From positions 310,001 through 374,000 of the forward strand of contig NZ_CP130831.1 of NCBI RefSeq assembly GCF_030549525.1: a stretch of 64,000 nucleotides of DNA. Direction: 5' to 3'. Positions 42,430 through 51,136 of the stretch are shown in pieces. The stretch comes from Stenotrophomonas sp. 704A1. GTDB lineage: Bacteria; Pseudomonadota; Gammaproteobacteria; Xanthomonadales; Xanthomonadaceae. The notes below the pieces were generated by a model. The model made no database searches. It saw only the letters and a list, made by a program, of their open reading frames with translations, and was not told where the DNA came from. The translations under genes and the position numbers were made by a program. Positions within the stretch are counted from its first letter, which is position 1. Every line of letters begins with the position of its first letter.

Positions 42430-42792
42430 TTACTTGTCGCTGCCGCGGGCCAGCTTGGCGATGATCCAACCGGTGGCGAAGGCCACACCGAAGGACGCCA
42501 GCGGACGCTCACGGATCAATTCAGCAGCGCTGTCGATCAGGTCCTTGCCCTTGTCCATCAACGCATCGACCTGTTCCTTGGCGGCCGCACCGCCGAACTC
42601 CGCGGCAGCCAGACCGGACAGCGCGCTGTCGGACAGTTCGGCCTTGACGTTGGCCTTGCCGATGCGCAGTTCATCGGTGGCAGCGCCGGTGGCGCCCTTG
42701 ATCGCACCGCCGGCTGCGGTGGCAGCCTGCTTCAGGTGGGAACCGGCGTCACCCAGGTGTTCCTTCAGGTTCTCGGTATTGGTGGGGCTCAT
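42430..42792 (-). CDS. DUF883 (YqjD/ElaB-like) membrane protein
   Basis: A 120-aa protein. A long amphipathic Ala-rich helix ends in the C-terminal membrane anchor block LIRERPLASFGVAFATGWIIAKLARG, the hallmark of the YqjD/ElaB/YgaM family that tethers ribosomes or stress factors to the membrane in E. coli. It is the first of three coupled genes and probably stationary-phase induced, as are its relatives. Confidence 0.88.
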   Translation of the reverse strand: MSPTNTENLKEHLGDAGSHLKQAATAAGGAIKGATGAATDELRIGKANVKAELSDSALSGLAAAEFGGAAAKEQVDALMDKGKDLIDSAAELIRERPLASFGVAFATGWIIAKLARGSDK

Positions 42793-42893
42793 CGAATCAC
42801 TCCTGTTGCGATGGGGGATGGACGATCGGCACAGCCGACAGGGACGTACAGCAATAGCATTGCCGGGGTATAGGAGGCGTTACGGCCAGGCGA

Positions 42894-44327
42894 TCAGCGC
42901 ATCACCAGCTGGCCCTGCTGCTGGCCATTGTTGCGCAGGATGCGCAGCACCAGGGTCGGCGGGCGCTGCTGGAAGTTGGCCCGCCAGCTGGCCAGGTCGG
43001 CGAATTCACCCACCGTGGCCTCGGTGATGATGTCGCCCTGCTGCAGGCCATTGCCGGCGGCGCGGCTGCCGCGCTTGACCTCGCTGACCAGCACCCCGCC
43101 CACGCCGGACTGGCGCAGGGATTCGGGCAGGTCGACGAAGGTGGCACCGCTCAGGCGCGGGTCCAGGCTCTCGCCGTTGACCGCGCGTGCCTGCTCCTTC
43201 AGCGTGGCCTTGATCTGCAGCGGCTTGCCTTCGCGGCGCACGTCCAGGGTCAGCACGCTGCCCACCGCAGCCAGGCCTTCCACGTTGTGCAGCGCCTCGG
43301 CGCTGTCCACGCGCTGGCCGTTGGCCGACACCACCACGTCGCCCGGCTTCAGCCCGGCGGCAGCACCGGCCGAACCGGCCAGCACCCGGGTGACCAGCGC
43401 ACCCCGGGTTTCGCCCAGGCCCAGGCCCTGCGCGATCTGCGCGCTCAGGTTCTGGCTTTCGATGCCCAGCGTGCCGCGCACCACCACGCCGTGCTTGACC
43501 AGCTGGTCGACCACGCTGCGGGCCAGGTTGGACGGAATCGCCAGGCCCAGGCCGATGTTGCCGGCCATGCTGCCCTGCGGGTTGAAGCTGGCCGTGTTGA
43601 TGCCCACCAGCTGGCCCTGCAGGTTCACCAGTGCGCCGCCGGAATTGCCCGGGTTGATCGACGCGTCGGTCTGGATGAAGTTCTGGTAGCCCAGGCCGCG
43701 GATGCCGCTGCGGCCGACCGCCGAGACGATGCCCGAGGTCACCGTCTGGCTGAAACCGAACGGGTTGCCGATGGCCACCACGAAGTCACCGACCCGCAGC
43801 TGGTCGCTGTTGCCCAGCTTGATGTCGGTCAGGTTCTGCGCGGGGATGCGGATCAGCGCGATGTCGGTGTCGCGGTCCGAGCCGAGGAACTCGGCCTTCA
43901 CCGTGCGCCCATCGGCCAGTGTCACCTGGACGTCATCGGCGTTGTCGATGACGTGGTGGTTGGTCAGCACCAGGCCTTCGGTGGCATCGATGATGACGCC
44001 CGAACCGAGTGACTCGTTGATCCGCTCCTGCGGAATGTCCGGGAACAGGCGGCGGAAGAACGGGTCGTTGAAGAACGGATTGCGTACCCGTACCACCTGC
44101 TTGGTGTTGACGCTGACCACGGCCGGCATCGCTTTTTCCAGCATCGGCGCCAGGGACGGCACCGCCTGCCCGGCGACCGACGCCGGCAGTGCGGCAGCAG
44201 TGGGCAGCGCAGCCGGCAGCGGCGCGGCGTCGGCCCGGTTGTCCAGATGCGCATTGACGCCGGTGGCGACGAAGCCGCCGAAGGCAGCGGCAATGGCGAG
44301 CGTGAGCAGGGTGGGAAGCGGTCGCAT
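42894..44327 (-). CDS. DegQ/DegP-type periplasmic serine protease
   Basis: A 477-aa HtrA-family protease. The N-terminal signal or anchor (LPTLLTLAIAAAFGGFVATG) is followed by the trypsin-like domain with triad His in LTNHHVIDNAD, Asp in DTDIALIRI and Ser in GNSGGALVN, then two PDZ domains (about 285-375 and 395-475). The regulatory LA-loop PFFNDPFFRRLFPDIPQERI is present. It degrades misfolded envelope proteins. The ATG at 44327 is chosen by the signal peptide; upstream in-frame sequence is low-complexity. Confidence 0.92.
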   Translation of the reverse strand: MRPLPTLLTLAIAAAFGGFVATGVNAHLDNRADAAPLPAALPTAAALPASVAGQAVPSLAPMLEKAMPAVVSVNTKQVVRVRNPFFNDPFFRRLFPDIPQERINESLGSGVIIDATEGLVLTNHHVIDNADDVQVTLADGRTVKAEFLGSDRDTDIALIRIPAQNLTDIKLGNSDQLRVGDFVVAIGNPFGFSQTVTSGIVSAVGRSGIRGLGYQNFIQTDASINPGNSGGALVNLQGQLVGINTASFNPQGSMAGNIGLGLAIPSNLARSVVDQLVKHGVVVRGTLGIESQNLSAQIAQGLGLGETRGALVTRVLAGSAGAAAGLKPGDVVVSANGQRVDSAEALHNVEGLAAVGSVLTLDVRREGKPLQIKATLKEQARAVNGESLDPRLSGATFVDLPESLRQSGVGGVLVSEVKRGSRAAGNGLQQGDIITEATVGEFADLASWRANFQQRPPTLVLRILRNNGQQQGQLVMR

Positions 44328-44830
44328 GGGGTGGGTTCGCAGGCGAAGGGAGGGGGAAGGTCGGCCTATACGGTAGAACAAGCTGAATGAGTCTGTCGTG
44401 GTGGGGATAAATGCCCCATGAAAACCCAGCGGGTCGCGCCACCGCCACCGCCACCGCCACCGCCGTCGGTACCTGCCGCTTGCCGCCAATCCCGACCGTG
44501 TGCAGGACCGGACCGACGTGCCGCGTTGTGCGACATCGCGGTGGTCGTGCTTGCGCAGTTCCGCGCATCCTGGTGCTGCAGGCGTACGGGATGCGTCATC
44601 CACGCGCTGATCGGCTGACCGTGCCTGCGCGCTGCCGCCGCATCTGCCTGCCGTGCAGCGCAGGGCTTAAAAAAAGGGGTTTTCTGAATGCCGGTGGCGT
44701 CGCCCGGGTACGCGCGCTACACCACTGGCGTCGCAGCACATGCGACTGCGCGGGCGTTGCCCGTTCCACGATCGTCATTGTCGGTATAGCATCGCCCCGT
44801 TTTGACAATCCAGGCCCCCAGGAGGGCAAC
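44328..44830. other. Long intergenic region with a CCACCG microsatellite
   Basis: About 500 nt between divergent genes. It holds a (CCACCG)-type hexanucleotide/triplet run at 44438-44464 and an AT-rich patch around 44666-44690 (CTTAAAAAAAGGGGTTTTC) nearer the histone-like gene. A 66-codon frame from 44418 is created by the microsatellite (poly-Pro) and has no ribosome site. No RNA gene was recognised. Confidence 0.5.
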
Positions 44831-45673
44831 ATGAGCAACGGTAATGGTGTGTCGGTCGTGACCGACGCCGTCGAGAACGTGAAAGAAACCGCCACCAACG
44901 TCGGCGAGACCATCGCCCACGCCGCCGAAGACGCAGTGACGTCGGTCAAGAAGACCGTCAAGCGCGCCCGCAAGGCTGCCACCACCCGCGTCGCCAAGGC
45001 CAAGAAGGCCGTGGCCAAGGTCGAGAAGACCGTTGCCAAGAAGGCCGAGAAGGCTGCCAAGTCGGTCGGCAAGACCGTCGCCAAGGCGAAGCAGAAGCTG
45101 GAAGCGGCCAAGAAGAATGCCAAGGCCGAAGCCGCTGCCCTGAAGAAGGAAGTGGCCAAGAAGAAGGCCGCGGCCGGCAAGGCCGTGACCAAGAAGGCTG
45201 CTGCTGCCAAGAAGACCACCAAGGCCGCCACCAAGGCTGCCGGCAAGAAGGTCGCGACCGTGAAGAAGGCCGCCACCAAGAAGGTTGCGACCGCCAAGAA
45301 GGCCGTGGCCAAGAAGGCGGTTGCCAAGAAGACCGTCGCTGCCAGGAAGGTTGCTGGCAAGAAGACGGTTGCTGCCAAGAAGGTCGTCGGCAAGAAGCCG
45401 GTCGCCGCCAAGAAGGTGGTCGGCAAGAAGACTGCGGCCGCCAAGAAGGTCGTCGGCAAGAAGACCGCGGCTGCCAAGAAGGTCGTCGGCAAGAAGACCG
45501 CGGCTGCCAAGAAGGTGGTCGGCAAGAAGACTGCTGTCGCCAAGAAGGCCGTCGGCAAGAAGGTTGCCGCGACCCGCAAGACCGTTGCCAAGAAGGCTGC
45601 GCCGCTGAAGAAGGTCGCCACCAGCAAGGCGCCGGCCAAGAAGGCCGTGCGCAAGGCCGCCAAGCGCAAGTAA
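44831..45673 (+). CDS. Histone H1-like Lys/Ala-rich DNA-binding protein
   Basis: A 280-aa, extremely Lys/Ala-rich basic protein. The first 40 residues are normal and acidic ([27 protein letters not shown]). The rest consists of [12 protein letters not shown] repeats like eukaryotic H1 tails, Bordetella BpH1 and Pseudomonas AlgP. It probably binds DNA non-specifically and shapes the nucleoid. Residues 182-236 contain five tandem 11-residue units. The start at 44831 has AGGAGGG 6 nt upstream. A terminator follows the stop. Confidence 0.88.
   Translation: MSNGNGVSVVTDAVENVKETATNVGETIAHAAEDAVTSVKKTVKRARKAATTRVAKAKKAVAKVEKTVAKKAEKAAKSVGKTVAKAKQKLEAAKKNAKAEAAALKKEVAKKKAAAGKAVTKKAAAAKKTTKAATKAAGKKVATVKKAATKKVATAKKAVAKKAVAKKTVAARKVAGKKTVAAKKVVGKKPVAAKKVVGKKTAAAKKVVGKKTAAAKKVVGKKTAAAKKVVGKKTAVAKKAVGKKVAATRKTVAKKAAPLKKVATSKAPAKKAVRKAAKRK
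45374..45538 (+). repeat. Five in-frame 33-bp tandem repeats in the histone-like gene
   Basis: Units start at 45374, 45407, 45440, 45473 and 45506. Each encodes AKKVVGKK followed by PVA, TAA, TAA, TAA and TAV; units three and four are identical at DNA level. A diverged sixth unit ([11 protein letters not shown]) extends to 45571. This is a candidate variable-number repeat. Confidence 0.92.
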
Positions 45674-45686
45674 TCGCGCGCGGTTC

Positions 45687-45721
45687 GAAGGCCCTTCCGT
45701 CCACCTGGCGGGAGGGCCTTC
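45687..45721 (+). terminator. Terminator of the histone-like gene
   Basis: GAAGGCCCT pairs with AGGGCCTTC around a 17-nt loop, 14 nt after the stop. The U-tract is weak. Confidence 0.7.
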
Positions 45722-45805
45722 TGCGTTCATGGGCCGGCCTGGCCGCGCATGGTGCGGATCCATCACCGTAGTGCAAGATGGGGGCCTTCCGCAGGAGGGC
45801 TGGCG

Positions 45806-46495
45806 ATGCGCGGTATCGATTTCAGTTCCTGGCAGGGGGTACTGTCCACCCTGGCCGGCCTGGTGCTGATCACATTGCTGGGCGTGGGTATCCGCCTGCT
45901 GGTGATGCAGACCCTGCAGCAGCGCCGTGAGCGCGAGAACCGCCAGATCAACGAGCGCCTGCGCACCTTGATGGCGGCCTACAAGACCCTGGGCGGTTCG
46001 TTCACCGGTGAACTTGGAGTGGATCCCTCCCACCTGCGCGAACTGCGCCAGCGCGCCCATGCCGAAGGCCTGGCCGAGCCTGGTTCGGACCGGGCGCGGC
46101 GCATCCGCGATGCAGTCGAGGCCGCGTTGTCCGACATCCTGCTGCTGGGTACCGATGAACAGGTGCGGCTGGCCGCGCGCGCTGCCAGCAAGCTGGCACA
46201 GGGCAGGGCGGTGCACACCCATGAGCTGGTGGTGTCACTGCGCGATTTCGTGCGCGAGGCGCTGGACCTGGCGCCGGTGCCGGTCGATCTGGAGATTCCG
46301 CGGCAGGGGCCGACCCGCCCGGGTGGCAGCGGTGGCGGTGCCGGCAAGGGCCGCGGCGAAGCCGATGGCAAGGGCGGCCGTGGCGGTGGCGGTGGTGGTG
46401 GCATGGGCGCCGGCATGGGCGGGCTCGGCCTCGGCGCGGGTGCGGCCATGGGCGCCGGCAAGGCCAGCGGCGATGATGAAACGGGCGCCCGCTGA
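45806..46495 (+). CDS. Membrane-anchored protein with Gly-rich tail, unknown function
   Basis: A 229-aa protein. One N-terminal helix (LSTLAGLVLITLLGVGIRLLV) is followed by a charged helical region (about 35-160; RRERENRQINERLRTLMAAYKTLGGSF, ARRIRDAVEAALSDILLLG) and a Gly-rich tail (about 170-229) of GGGGGGGMGAGMGG type. The ATG at 45806 has GCAGGAGG upstream. The family is conserved in gammaproteobacteria by appearance, but no function is known to me. Confidence 0.72.
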   Translation: MRGIDFSSWQGVLSTLAGLVLITLLGVGIRLLVMQTLQQRRERENRQINERLRTLMAAYKTLGGSFTGELGVDPSHLRELRQRAHAEGLAEPGSDRARRIRDAVEAALSDILLLGTDEQVRLAARAASKLAQGRAVHTHELVVSLRDFVREALDLAPVPVDLEIPRQGPTRPGGSGGGAGKGRGEADGKGGRGGGGGGGMGAGMGGLGLGAGAAMGAGKASGDDETGAR

Positions 46496-46510
46496 GGGCG
46501 CCCGCCTGCA

Positions 46511-46870
46511 TCAGCGTTTGAGCTCGTAGATCGGCGTGAACCCACCGTAGATCATCCGCGCACCATCGAACGGCATCGGATTCTTCGTCGGATCCAGTCG
46601 CGGGTCTTCCATCATCTTCTGCATGCCGGCATCGCGGGTGGCCTTGTCCGGCCACTCGATCCAGGAGAACACCACCGTTTCGTCCGGCGTGGCCTTCACC
46701 GCGCCGAAGAAGTCGGTGGTCTTTCCGTGCGGCACGTCATCGCCCCAGCACTCGACCACGCGGAGCGCACCGTACTCGATGAACACCACGTCGCCAGCGC
46801 GGGCGTGGGCGAGGAATTTTTCCTTGTTGGCAGTGGGCACCGCCAGTACGAAACCATCGATGTAACTCAT
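46511..46870 (-). CDS. ybaA: DUF1428 (YbaA-like) protein
   Basis: A 119-aa protein starting MSYIDGFVLAVPTANKEKF and containing VVECWGDDVPHGKTTDFFGAVKATPDETVVFSWIEWPDKATRDAG and MPFDGARMIYGGF, the signature of DUF1428 (E. coli YbaA), a dimeric alpha/beta ferredoxin-like fold. Function unknown. The ATG at 46870 has a GGAGG site upstream and is preferred to 46900. Confidence 0.9.
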   Translation of the reverse strand: MSYIDGFVLAVPTANKEKFLAHARAGDVVFIEYGALRVVECWGDDVPHGKTTDFFGAVKATPDETVVFSWIEWPDKATRDAGMQKMMEDPRLDPTKNPMPFDGARMIYGGFTPIYELKR

Positions 46871-47005
46871 CGCTTGCCTCCGGTGTGGGCCGTGCCACAT
46901 GCACGGCCTTCATTGACTCGACGTCGCAGGGCGCGGGAAATCGACAGCGACCGCTCGCAGACCGGTATCTGAAACGAAGCGCAGGCGCGCGCGTATGCCA
47001 GAGCC

Positions 47006-47034
47006 TTGCTGAATCGCACCCGAAAATTCAGCAA
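47006..47034. promoter_or_regulatory. Inverted repeat upstream of ax21
   Basis: TTGCTGAAT-N11-ATTCAGCAA, a perfect 9-bp inverted repeat about 115 nt before the Ax21 start. It could be an operator or an RNA hairpin in the leader; no U-tract follows. Confidence 0.4.
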
Positions 47035-47148
47035 TGCGAAGACCGCTGTTTTCAGGGAGCGTTGTGGCGAATAACGGAGAATTTACATTCCCGATGCGAT
47101 GGCGCCCTGGCGCTGCTGCACACCATAAGAAAGTAAAGGTGTACCCCC

Positions 47149-47721
47149 ATGAAGAATTCGCTGATTGCTCTGGCCCTGGCCGCTGCCCTGCCGTTCACCG
47201 CTTCGGCCGCCGAGAACCTGTCCTACAACTACGCCGAAGCTGACTACGCCAAGACCGACGTTGACGGCGTCAAGGCTGATGGTTGGGGCGTCAAGGGTTC
47301 CTATGGCTTCCTGCCGAACTTCCACGCTTTCGGTGAGTACAGCCGCCAGGAAGTCGACCACACCAACATCAAGGTTGACCAGTGGAAGGTCGGTGCCGGC
47401 TACAACGTCGAAATCGCACCGTCGACCGACTTCGTTGCCCGCGTTGCCTACCAGAAGTTCGACCAGAAGCACGGCCTGGACTTCAACGGCTACAGCGCCG
47501 AAGCCGGCATCCGCACCGCATTCGGTGCCCACGCTGAGGTCTACGGCCTGGTCGGTTACGAAGACTACTCCAAGAAGCACGGCATCGACATCGACAGCCA
47601 GTGGTACGGCCGCCTGGGTGGTCAGGTCAAGCTGAACCAGAACTGGGGCCTGAACGGCGAGCTGAAGATGAACCGTCACGGCGACAAGGAATACACCGTC
47701 GGTCCGCGCTTCAGCTGGTAA
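47149..47721 (+). CDS. ax21: Ax21-family outer-membrane/secreted protein
   Basis: A 190-aa protein with a signal peptide (MKNSLIALALAAALPFTASA) and mature N-terminus AENLSYNYAEADYAKTDVDG, the Ax21-family hallmark. The body shows alternating beta strands of a small barrel (WGVKGSYGFLPNFHAFGEYS, WYGRLGGQVKLNQNWGLNGEL) and ends in an aromatic residue (GPRFSW), as in outer-membrane proteins. Ax21 was once proposed as a quorum/immune signal; parts of that literature were withdrawn, and it is now seen mainly as an abundant OMV protein. Own terminator downstream. Confidence 0.88.
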   Translation: MKNSLIALALAAALPFTASAAENLSYNYAEADYAKTDVDGVKADGWGVKGSYGFLPNFHAFGEYSRQEVDHTNIKVDQWKVGAGYNVEIAPSTDFVARVAYQKFDQKHGLDFNGYSAEAGIRTAFGAHAEVYGLVGYEDYSKKHGIDIDSQWYGRLGGQVKLNQNWGLNGELKMNRHGDKEYTVGPRFSW

Positions 47722-47753
47722 TCGCATCACCGGCGCTGCGTGCGCTGGCTGCA

Positions 47754-47784
47754 GCAACAGGCCCGGCATTGCCGGGCCTGTTGC
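47754..47784 (+). terminator. Terminator of ax21
   Basis: The 14-bp stem GCAACAGGCCCGGC / GCCGGGCCTGTTGC with an ATT loop, 33 nt after the ax21 stop, followed by GTTGTGG. Confidence 0.8.
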
Positions 47785-47908
47785 GTTGTGGGGACCTGAA
47801 ACGGCACCTGACCGTGCGTCGGCGCTCCATGCGGCATTGCAACAAATTGGATTCCGCGCCTTTCATCGGCCTTCTACGGTGGCATTCCCGTGCTGTCGGA
47901 CTACGCTG

Positions 47909-48589
47909 ATGCCGCCTGTCCTTCCCCCGCTGCTTCCCGACAGGCCGCGTCGCCTGGCGTTGCTGGATCCGCATCCGGTGCTGCGGCTGGGCGTGGAAGT
48001 GCTGCTGCGCCAGCACAGCAGCATCCATGTGCACGGCAGCTATGCCGACCCACGCGATCTGCTGGCACTGCTGCGGCATGATCCCGAATGCATCGATCTG
48101 CTGGTGACCGACGCGCTGCCGCTCGGCGATCTGGGCAACGGGGTGGCACTGCTGCGCGAGTTGTCGCGGCATTGGCCCAGCCTGCCGGTCCTGGTGTTGT
48201 CCGCGCACTGCAATGCCAGCACCGTGACCACGGCGATGCAGGCCGGTGCCCGCGGCTTCCTGTCCAAGGCGACCACCCCGCAGACGCTGCTGCGTGCGGT
48301 GGAGGTGGTTGCGCGCGGCGGCCGTTTCCTGCCGCCGGAACTGCGCGAGCAGTTGCACCGCTCACGCTCGCGATGGTTGCCGGCGACGCCGTCGCTGGCA
48401 CCGCTGAGCGTGCGTGAGCGCGAAGTGCTGCGGCTGGTGCTGCAGGGCTGCAGCACCGGCGAAATGGCGCGGCGCTTCCAGCGCTCGGCCAGCACCATCA
48501 GTACGCAGAAGAAGACCGCCTACCGCAAGCTGGGTATCCGCAGCGATGGCGACCTGTTCCGGATCCGCCACCTGCTCGAGTACGGCTGA
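47909..48589 (+). CDS. Orphan LuxR/NarL-type response regulator
   Basis: A 226-aa regulator. The receiver-like domain (about 15-135) has LLDPHPVLRLGVEVLL in place of the usual acidic D-D pocket, D68 in LLVTDALPLGD and K in GFLSKATTP. The HTH reads LSVREREVLRLVLQGCSTGEMARRFQRSASTISTQKKTAYRKLGI, RcsB-like (STQK). One acidic-pocket residue is missing, so phosphorylation may be weak or absent. No kinase is adjacent. Confidence 0.85.
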   Translation: MPPVLPPLLPDRPRRLALLDPHPVLRLGVEVLLRQHSSIHVHGSYADPRDLLALLRHDPECIDLLVTDALPLGDLGNGVALLRELSRHWPSLPVLVLSAHCNASTVTTAMQAGARGFLSKATTPQTLLRAVEVVARGGRFLPPELREQLHRSRSRWLPATPSLAPLSVREREVLRLVLQGCSTGEMARRFQRSASTISTQKKTAYRKLGIRSDGDLFRIRHLLEYG

Positions 48590-48595
48590 GGGCGC

Positions 48596-48985
48596 TTACT
48601 CGCCCTGGTACTGCTTCTCCTCGACCAGCGCCGAACCCGCGACGCGGTTGATCTCGTTCTTCACCTGCACGCGCTCGCCGTTGGTGCCGTAGACACCGCG
48701 TGCCAGCTGCACGAACGCATCGTCGAACACCTGCGCTGCTTCCTTGTCGCGCAGCTGGTCCTGGATGTCCCACATGCGTTCGTTGATGGTCTTCAGCTGC
48801 GCCTTCAGCGCGGCCAGTGCCGGCTGCGCGTCCAGCTGCTGCTGCAGCAGCGGCAGCAGGCCACCGAGTTCGGTCTGCACATTGGCCAGCTTGGCGGCAT
48901 CGTCGATGCGCTCGGCCTTGATCTCGAGAATGGTGATCTTGTCGATCAGCTCGCCGATCGATACCGGGGTCAGGATGGCGTCCAC
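48596..48985 (-). CDS. Small conserved coiled-coil protein (DUF6165-like)
   Basis: About 129 aa from a GTG at 48985, with AGGA 9 nt upstream. The N-terminus ILTPVSIGELIDKITILEIKAERI and the heptad-rich region NVQTELGGLLPLLQQQLDAQPALAALKAQLKTINERMWDIQDQLRDKE match small conserved helical proteins often found near LPS or glycosyltransferase genes. Function unknown. Its 3' end lies 6 nt from the convergent regulator gene. Confidence 0.75.
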   Translation of the reverse strand: MDAILTPVSIGELIDKITILEIKAERIDDAAKLANVQTELGGLLPLLQQQLDAQPALAALKAQLKTINERMWDIQDQLRDKEAAQVFDDAFVQLARGVYGTNGERVQVKNEINRVAGSALVEEKQYQGE

Positions 48986-49162
48986 GCGGTTGGTTCCTGG
49001 AAACAGGCTGCCATGATAGCGCGCCGGCCCGCCGCAGCCGCCGGTCACGGGGTTTACGCTGAATTTGCGCCGTTGCCGGGCCAGCGCCATCGAACGGTTA
49101 CGGCCACGCCGCCGACACTGCCGTCCCGGCGGAACGACCGCCTGCGACGAGAAGACAGTGCA

Positions 49163-49861
49163 GTGAACAACAAGGGGAAGATCGCCACCGGTGGGCTCGT
49201 GGTGGCAGGGCTGCTGGCTGCGGCCAGCGTACAGGCGCAGGTGCAGGCCAGTGGTACGGCGGCACTGACCAGCGACTATGTGTGGCGGGGCAGTTCGCAG
49301 AGCGATGGCGATCCGGCGGTGCAGGCCAGCGCCCGCATCGCGCTCGCCTCCGGCTGGTACGCCAGCGTGTGGGGATCGAACGTGTCGTTCCGCCCGGACA
49401 ACGGCGCACGCAGTGAGTTCGACCTGGTCGCTGGCTGGTCCGGCGAGCTGGCAAGCGACTGGTCACTGGATGCGAACCTGACCCGCTACGTGTACCCGGG
49501 CACGGGCCGCTCGCTGGACTGGACCGAACTGTCGGCCACCGCCAGCTGGAAACAGCGCCTGTGGTTGCAGCTTGCCCATTCCAGCGATGCGCTGGCCGGC
49601 GGCCAGCGCGGCACCTATGCACAACTGGGGGCCCGCCTGCCGCTGGGCGAGCGCCTGCGGCTGGAGGCGGCGGTCGGCCATTACTGGCTGGACCGCGTGC
49701 AGGGTCCGGACTACCTGCATGGGCAACTGAGCGCCATCGCCACGCTGGGCCCGGGCTGGGAACTGCGCGCCACCGTGCACGACACCGACAGCGCCGCCCG
49801 CCGCCTGTTCCCGGGCAATGCGGGTGGGCGCTGGGAAGTCGCCCTGCAGCGCAGTTTCTAA
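49163..49861 (+). CDS. TorF-family putative porin (Gcw_chp)
   Basis: About 232 aa from a GTG at 49163. A signal peptide (GKIATGGLVVAGLLAAASVQAQ) is followed by SGTAALTSDYVWRGSSQSDGDPAVQASARIALASGWYASVWGSNV, the hallmark of the TorF/Gcw_chp outer-membrane family. Further aromatic strands follow and a C-terminal Phe (VALQRSF). It probably forms a small barrel pore. The convergent MFS gene overlaps its last 4 nt. Confidence 0.82.
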   Translation: MNNKGKIATGGLVVAGLLAAASVQAQVQASGTAALTSDYVWRGSSQSDGDPAVQASARIALASGWYASVWGSNVSFRPDNGARSEFDLVAGWSGELASDWSLDANLTRYVYPGTGRSLDWTELSATASWKQRLWLQLAHSSDALAGGQRGTYAQLGARLPLGERLRLEAAVGHYWLDRVQGPDYLHGQLSAIATLGPGWELRATVHDTDSAARRLFPGNAGGRWEVALQRSF

Positions 49862-51063
49862 CCGGCGGCTGCCGCCCTGCGCGCGCGCCAGGCCTCCGGC
49901 AGCCAGAGCAGAAGTGCCAGTACCGCCACCGCGGTACCGGCCACGCACACGCCGGTCCAGCCGGCGTGCTGGTAGACCTGTGCCGAGAGCAGCGAACCCA
50001 GCGAGCCACCGATGAAGTAGCCGGTCATGTAGCCGGCATTGAGCCGGTTGCGTGCGTCCGGCTGCAGCGCATAGATCACGTTCTGGTTGCTGACGTGCAG
50101 CAGCTGCGCGGCCAGGTCGAGCACCACCACGCCCAACAGCAGGGCCAGCAGCGACTGCGCCGACAACCCCAGCGGCAACCAGGACAGCAGCAGCATCACC
50201 AGCGCGATGGCGGTGGCCCGTCCGCTCTGGCCACGATCGGACATGCGGCCTGCCAGCCCGGCGGCCAGCGTGCCGGCGGCACCGACCAGCCCGAACAGGC
50301 CGATGGTGGCATCGCTGTAGGCGTAGGGTGGCTCCGCCAGCAGGAACGCCAACGGGGTCCAGAAGATCGCGAACATGGCAAAGCTGCACGCGCCCAGCAG
50401 CGTGCGTCGGCGCAGCACCGGTTCCTGCAGGAACAGCGTGCCGATCGACCGCAACAGCGCGAAATAGCCCAGACCGGCGCTGTGGTGGAAGCGTGGCAGG
50501 CCACGCTGCAGGGCCAGCGCGGTCAACACCAGGGTGGCGGCGGCGATCGCGTAGACCAGGCGCCAGTCGCCCAGGCTGGACAGCAGGCCGGCCACGGTGC
50601 GCGCCAGCAGGATGCCCAGCAGCAGCCCGCTCATCAGGGTGCCCACCACACGGCCCCGGTGTTCCGGTGCGGCCAGGGTGGCCGCGAACGGCACCAGCAC
50701 CTGCGCCACCACCGAGAACAGACCGGTGATCGCCGTACCCACCAGCAGCCAGGGCAGCGACGGCGCGCACGCACTGATCACCAGCCCGCTGGCGGACAAC
50801 AGGCTCATCACCACGATCAGGCGGCGGCGTTCGAACAGGTCACCCAGCGGCACCAGCAGGATCAGGCCGGCGGCATAGCTCAGCTGCGCCGCGGTCACCA
50901 CCATGCCGACCTGGCTGAAGGGCACGTTGAAGGCATCGGCGATCGTATGCAGCAGCGGCTGCGCGTAGTAGTTGCTGGCCACCGCCACGCCGGTGGCGAC
51001 CGCCATCAGCAGGATCTGCCAACGCTGCAGGGGGGGAAGGGAAGGGCTCACGCGCGGGTCCAT
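49858..51063 (-). CDS. MFS transporter (YnfM/DHA-like)
   Basis: About 401 aa with 12 helices. The start of helix 1, VATGVAVASNYYAQPLLHTIADAF, is typical of MFS exporters divergent from LysR genes (YgaY/YnfM-like), and loop motif LGDLFERRRLIVVM is present. It is transcribed away from a LysR regulator that probably controls it. Substrate unknown. ATG 51099 is an alternative start. Confidence 0.87.
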   Translation of the reverse strand: MDPRVSPSLPPLQRWQILLMAVATGVAVASNYYAQPLLHTIADAFNVPFSQVGMVVTAAQLSYAAGLILLVPLGDLFERRRLIVVMSLLSASGLVISACAPSLPWLLVGTAITGLFSVVAQVLVPFAATLAAPEHRGRVVGTLMSGLLLGILLARTVAGLLSSLGDWRLVYAIAAATLVLTALALQRGLPRFHHSAGLGYFALLRSIGTLFLQEPVLRRRTLLGACSFAMFAIFWTPLAFLLAEPPYAYSDATIGLFGLVGAAGTLAAGLAGRMSDRGQSGRATAIALVMLLLSWLPLGLSAQSLLALLLGVVVLDLAAQLLHVSNQNVIYALQPDARNRLNAGYMTGYFIGGSLGSLLSAQVYQHAGWTGVCVAGTAVAVLALLLWLPEAWRARRAAAAG

Positions 51064-51136
51064 CAGGCGGGGCGTACAGTGTCCGCCTGCTGCGGGCATG
51101 ATGGAAATGAATCATCATCATCCCTGTCATCGCAAA

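Noticed and set aside
44418..44618. 66-codon frame with a poly-proline start
   Set aside because: It is created by the CCACCG microsatellite, has no ribosome site and no conserved-looking sequence after the repeat.
45374..45538. Regularly spaced repeats that could suggest a CRISPR array
   Set aside because: The 33-bp units are contiguous, in frame and encode AKKVVGKK repeats; there are no unique spacers.
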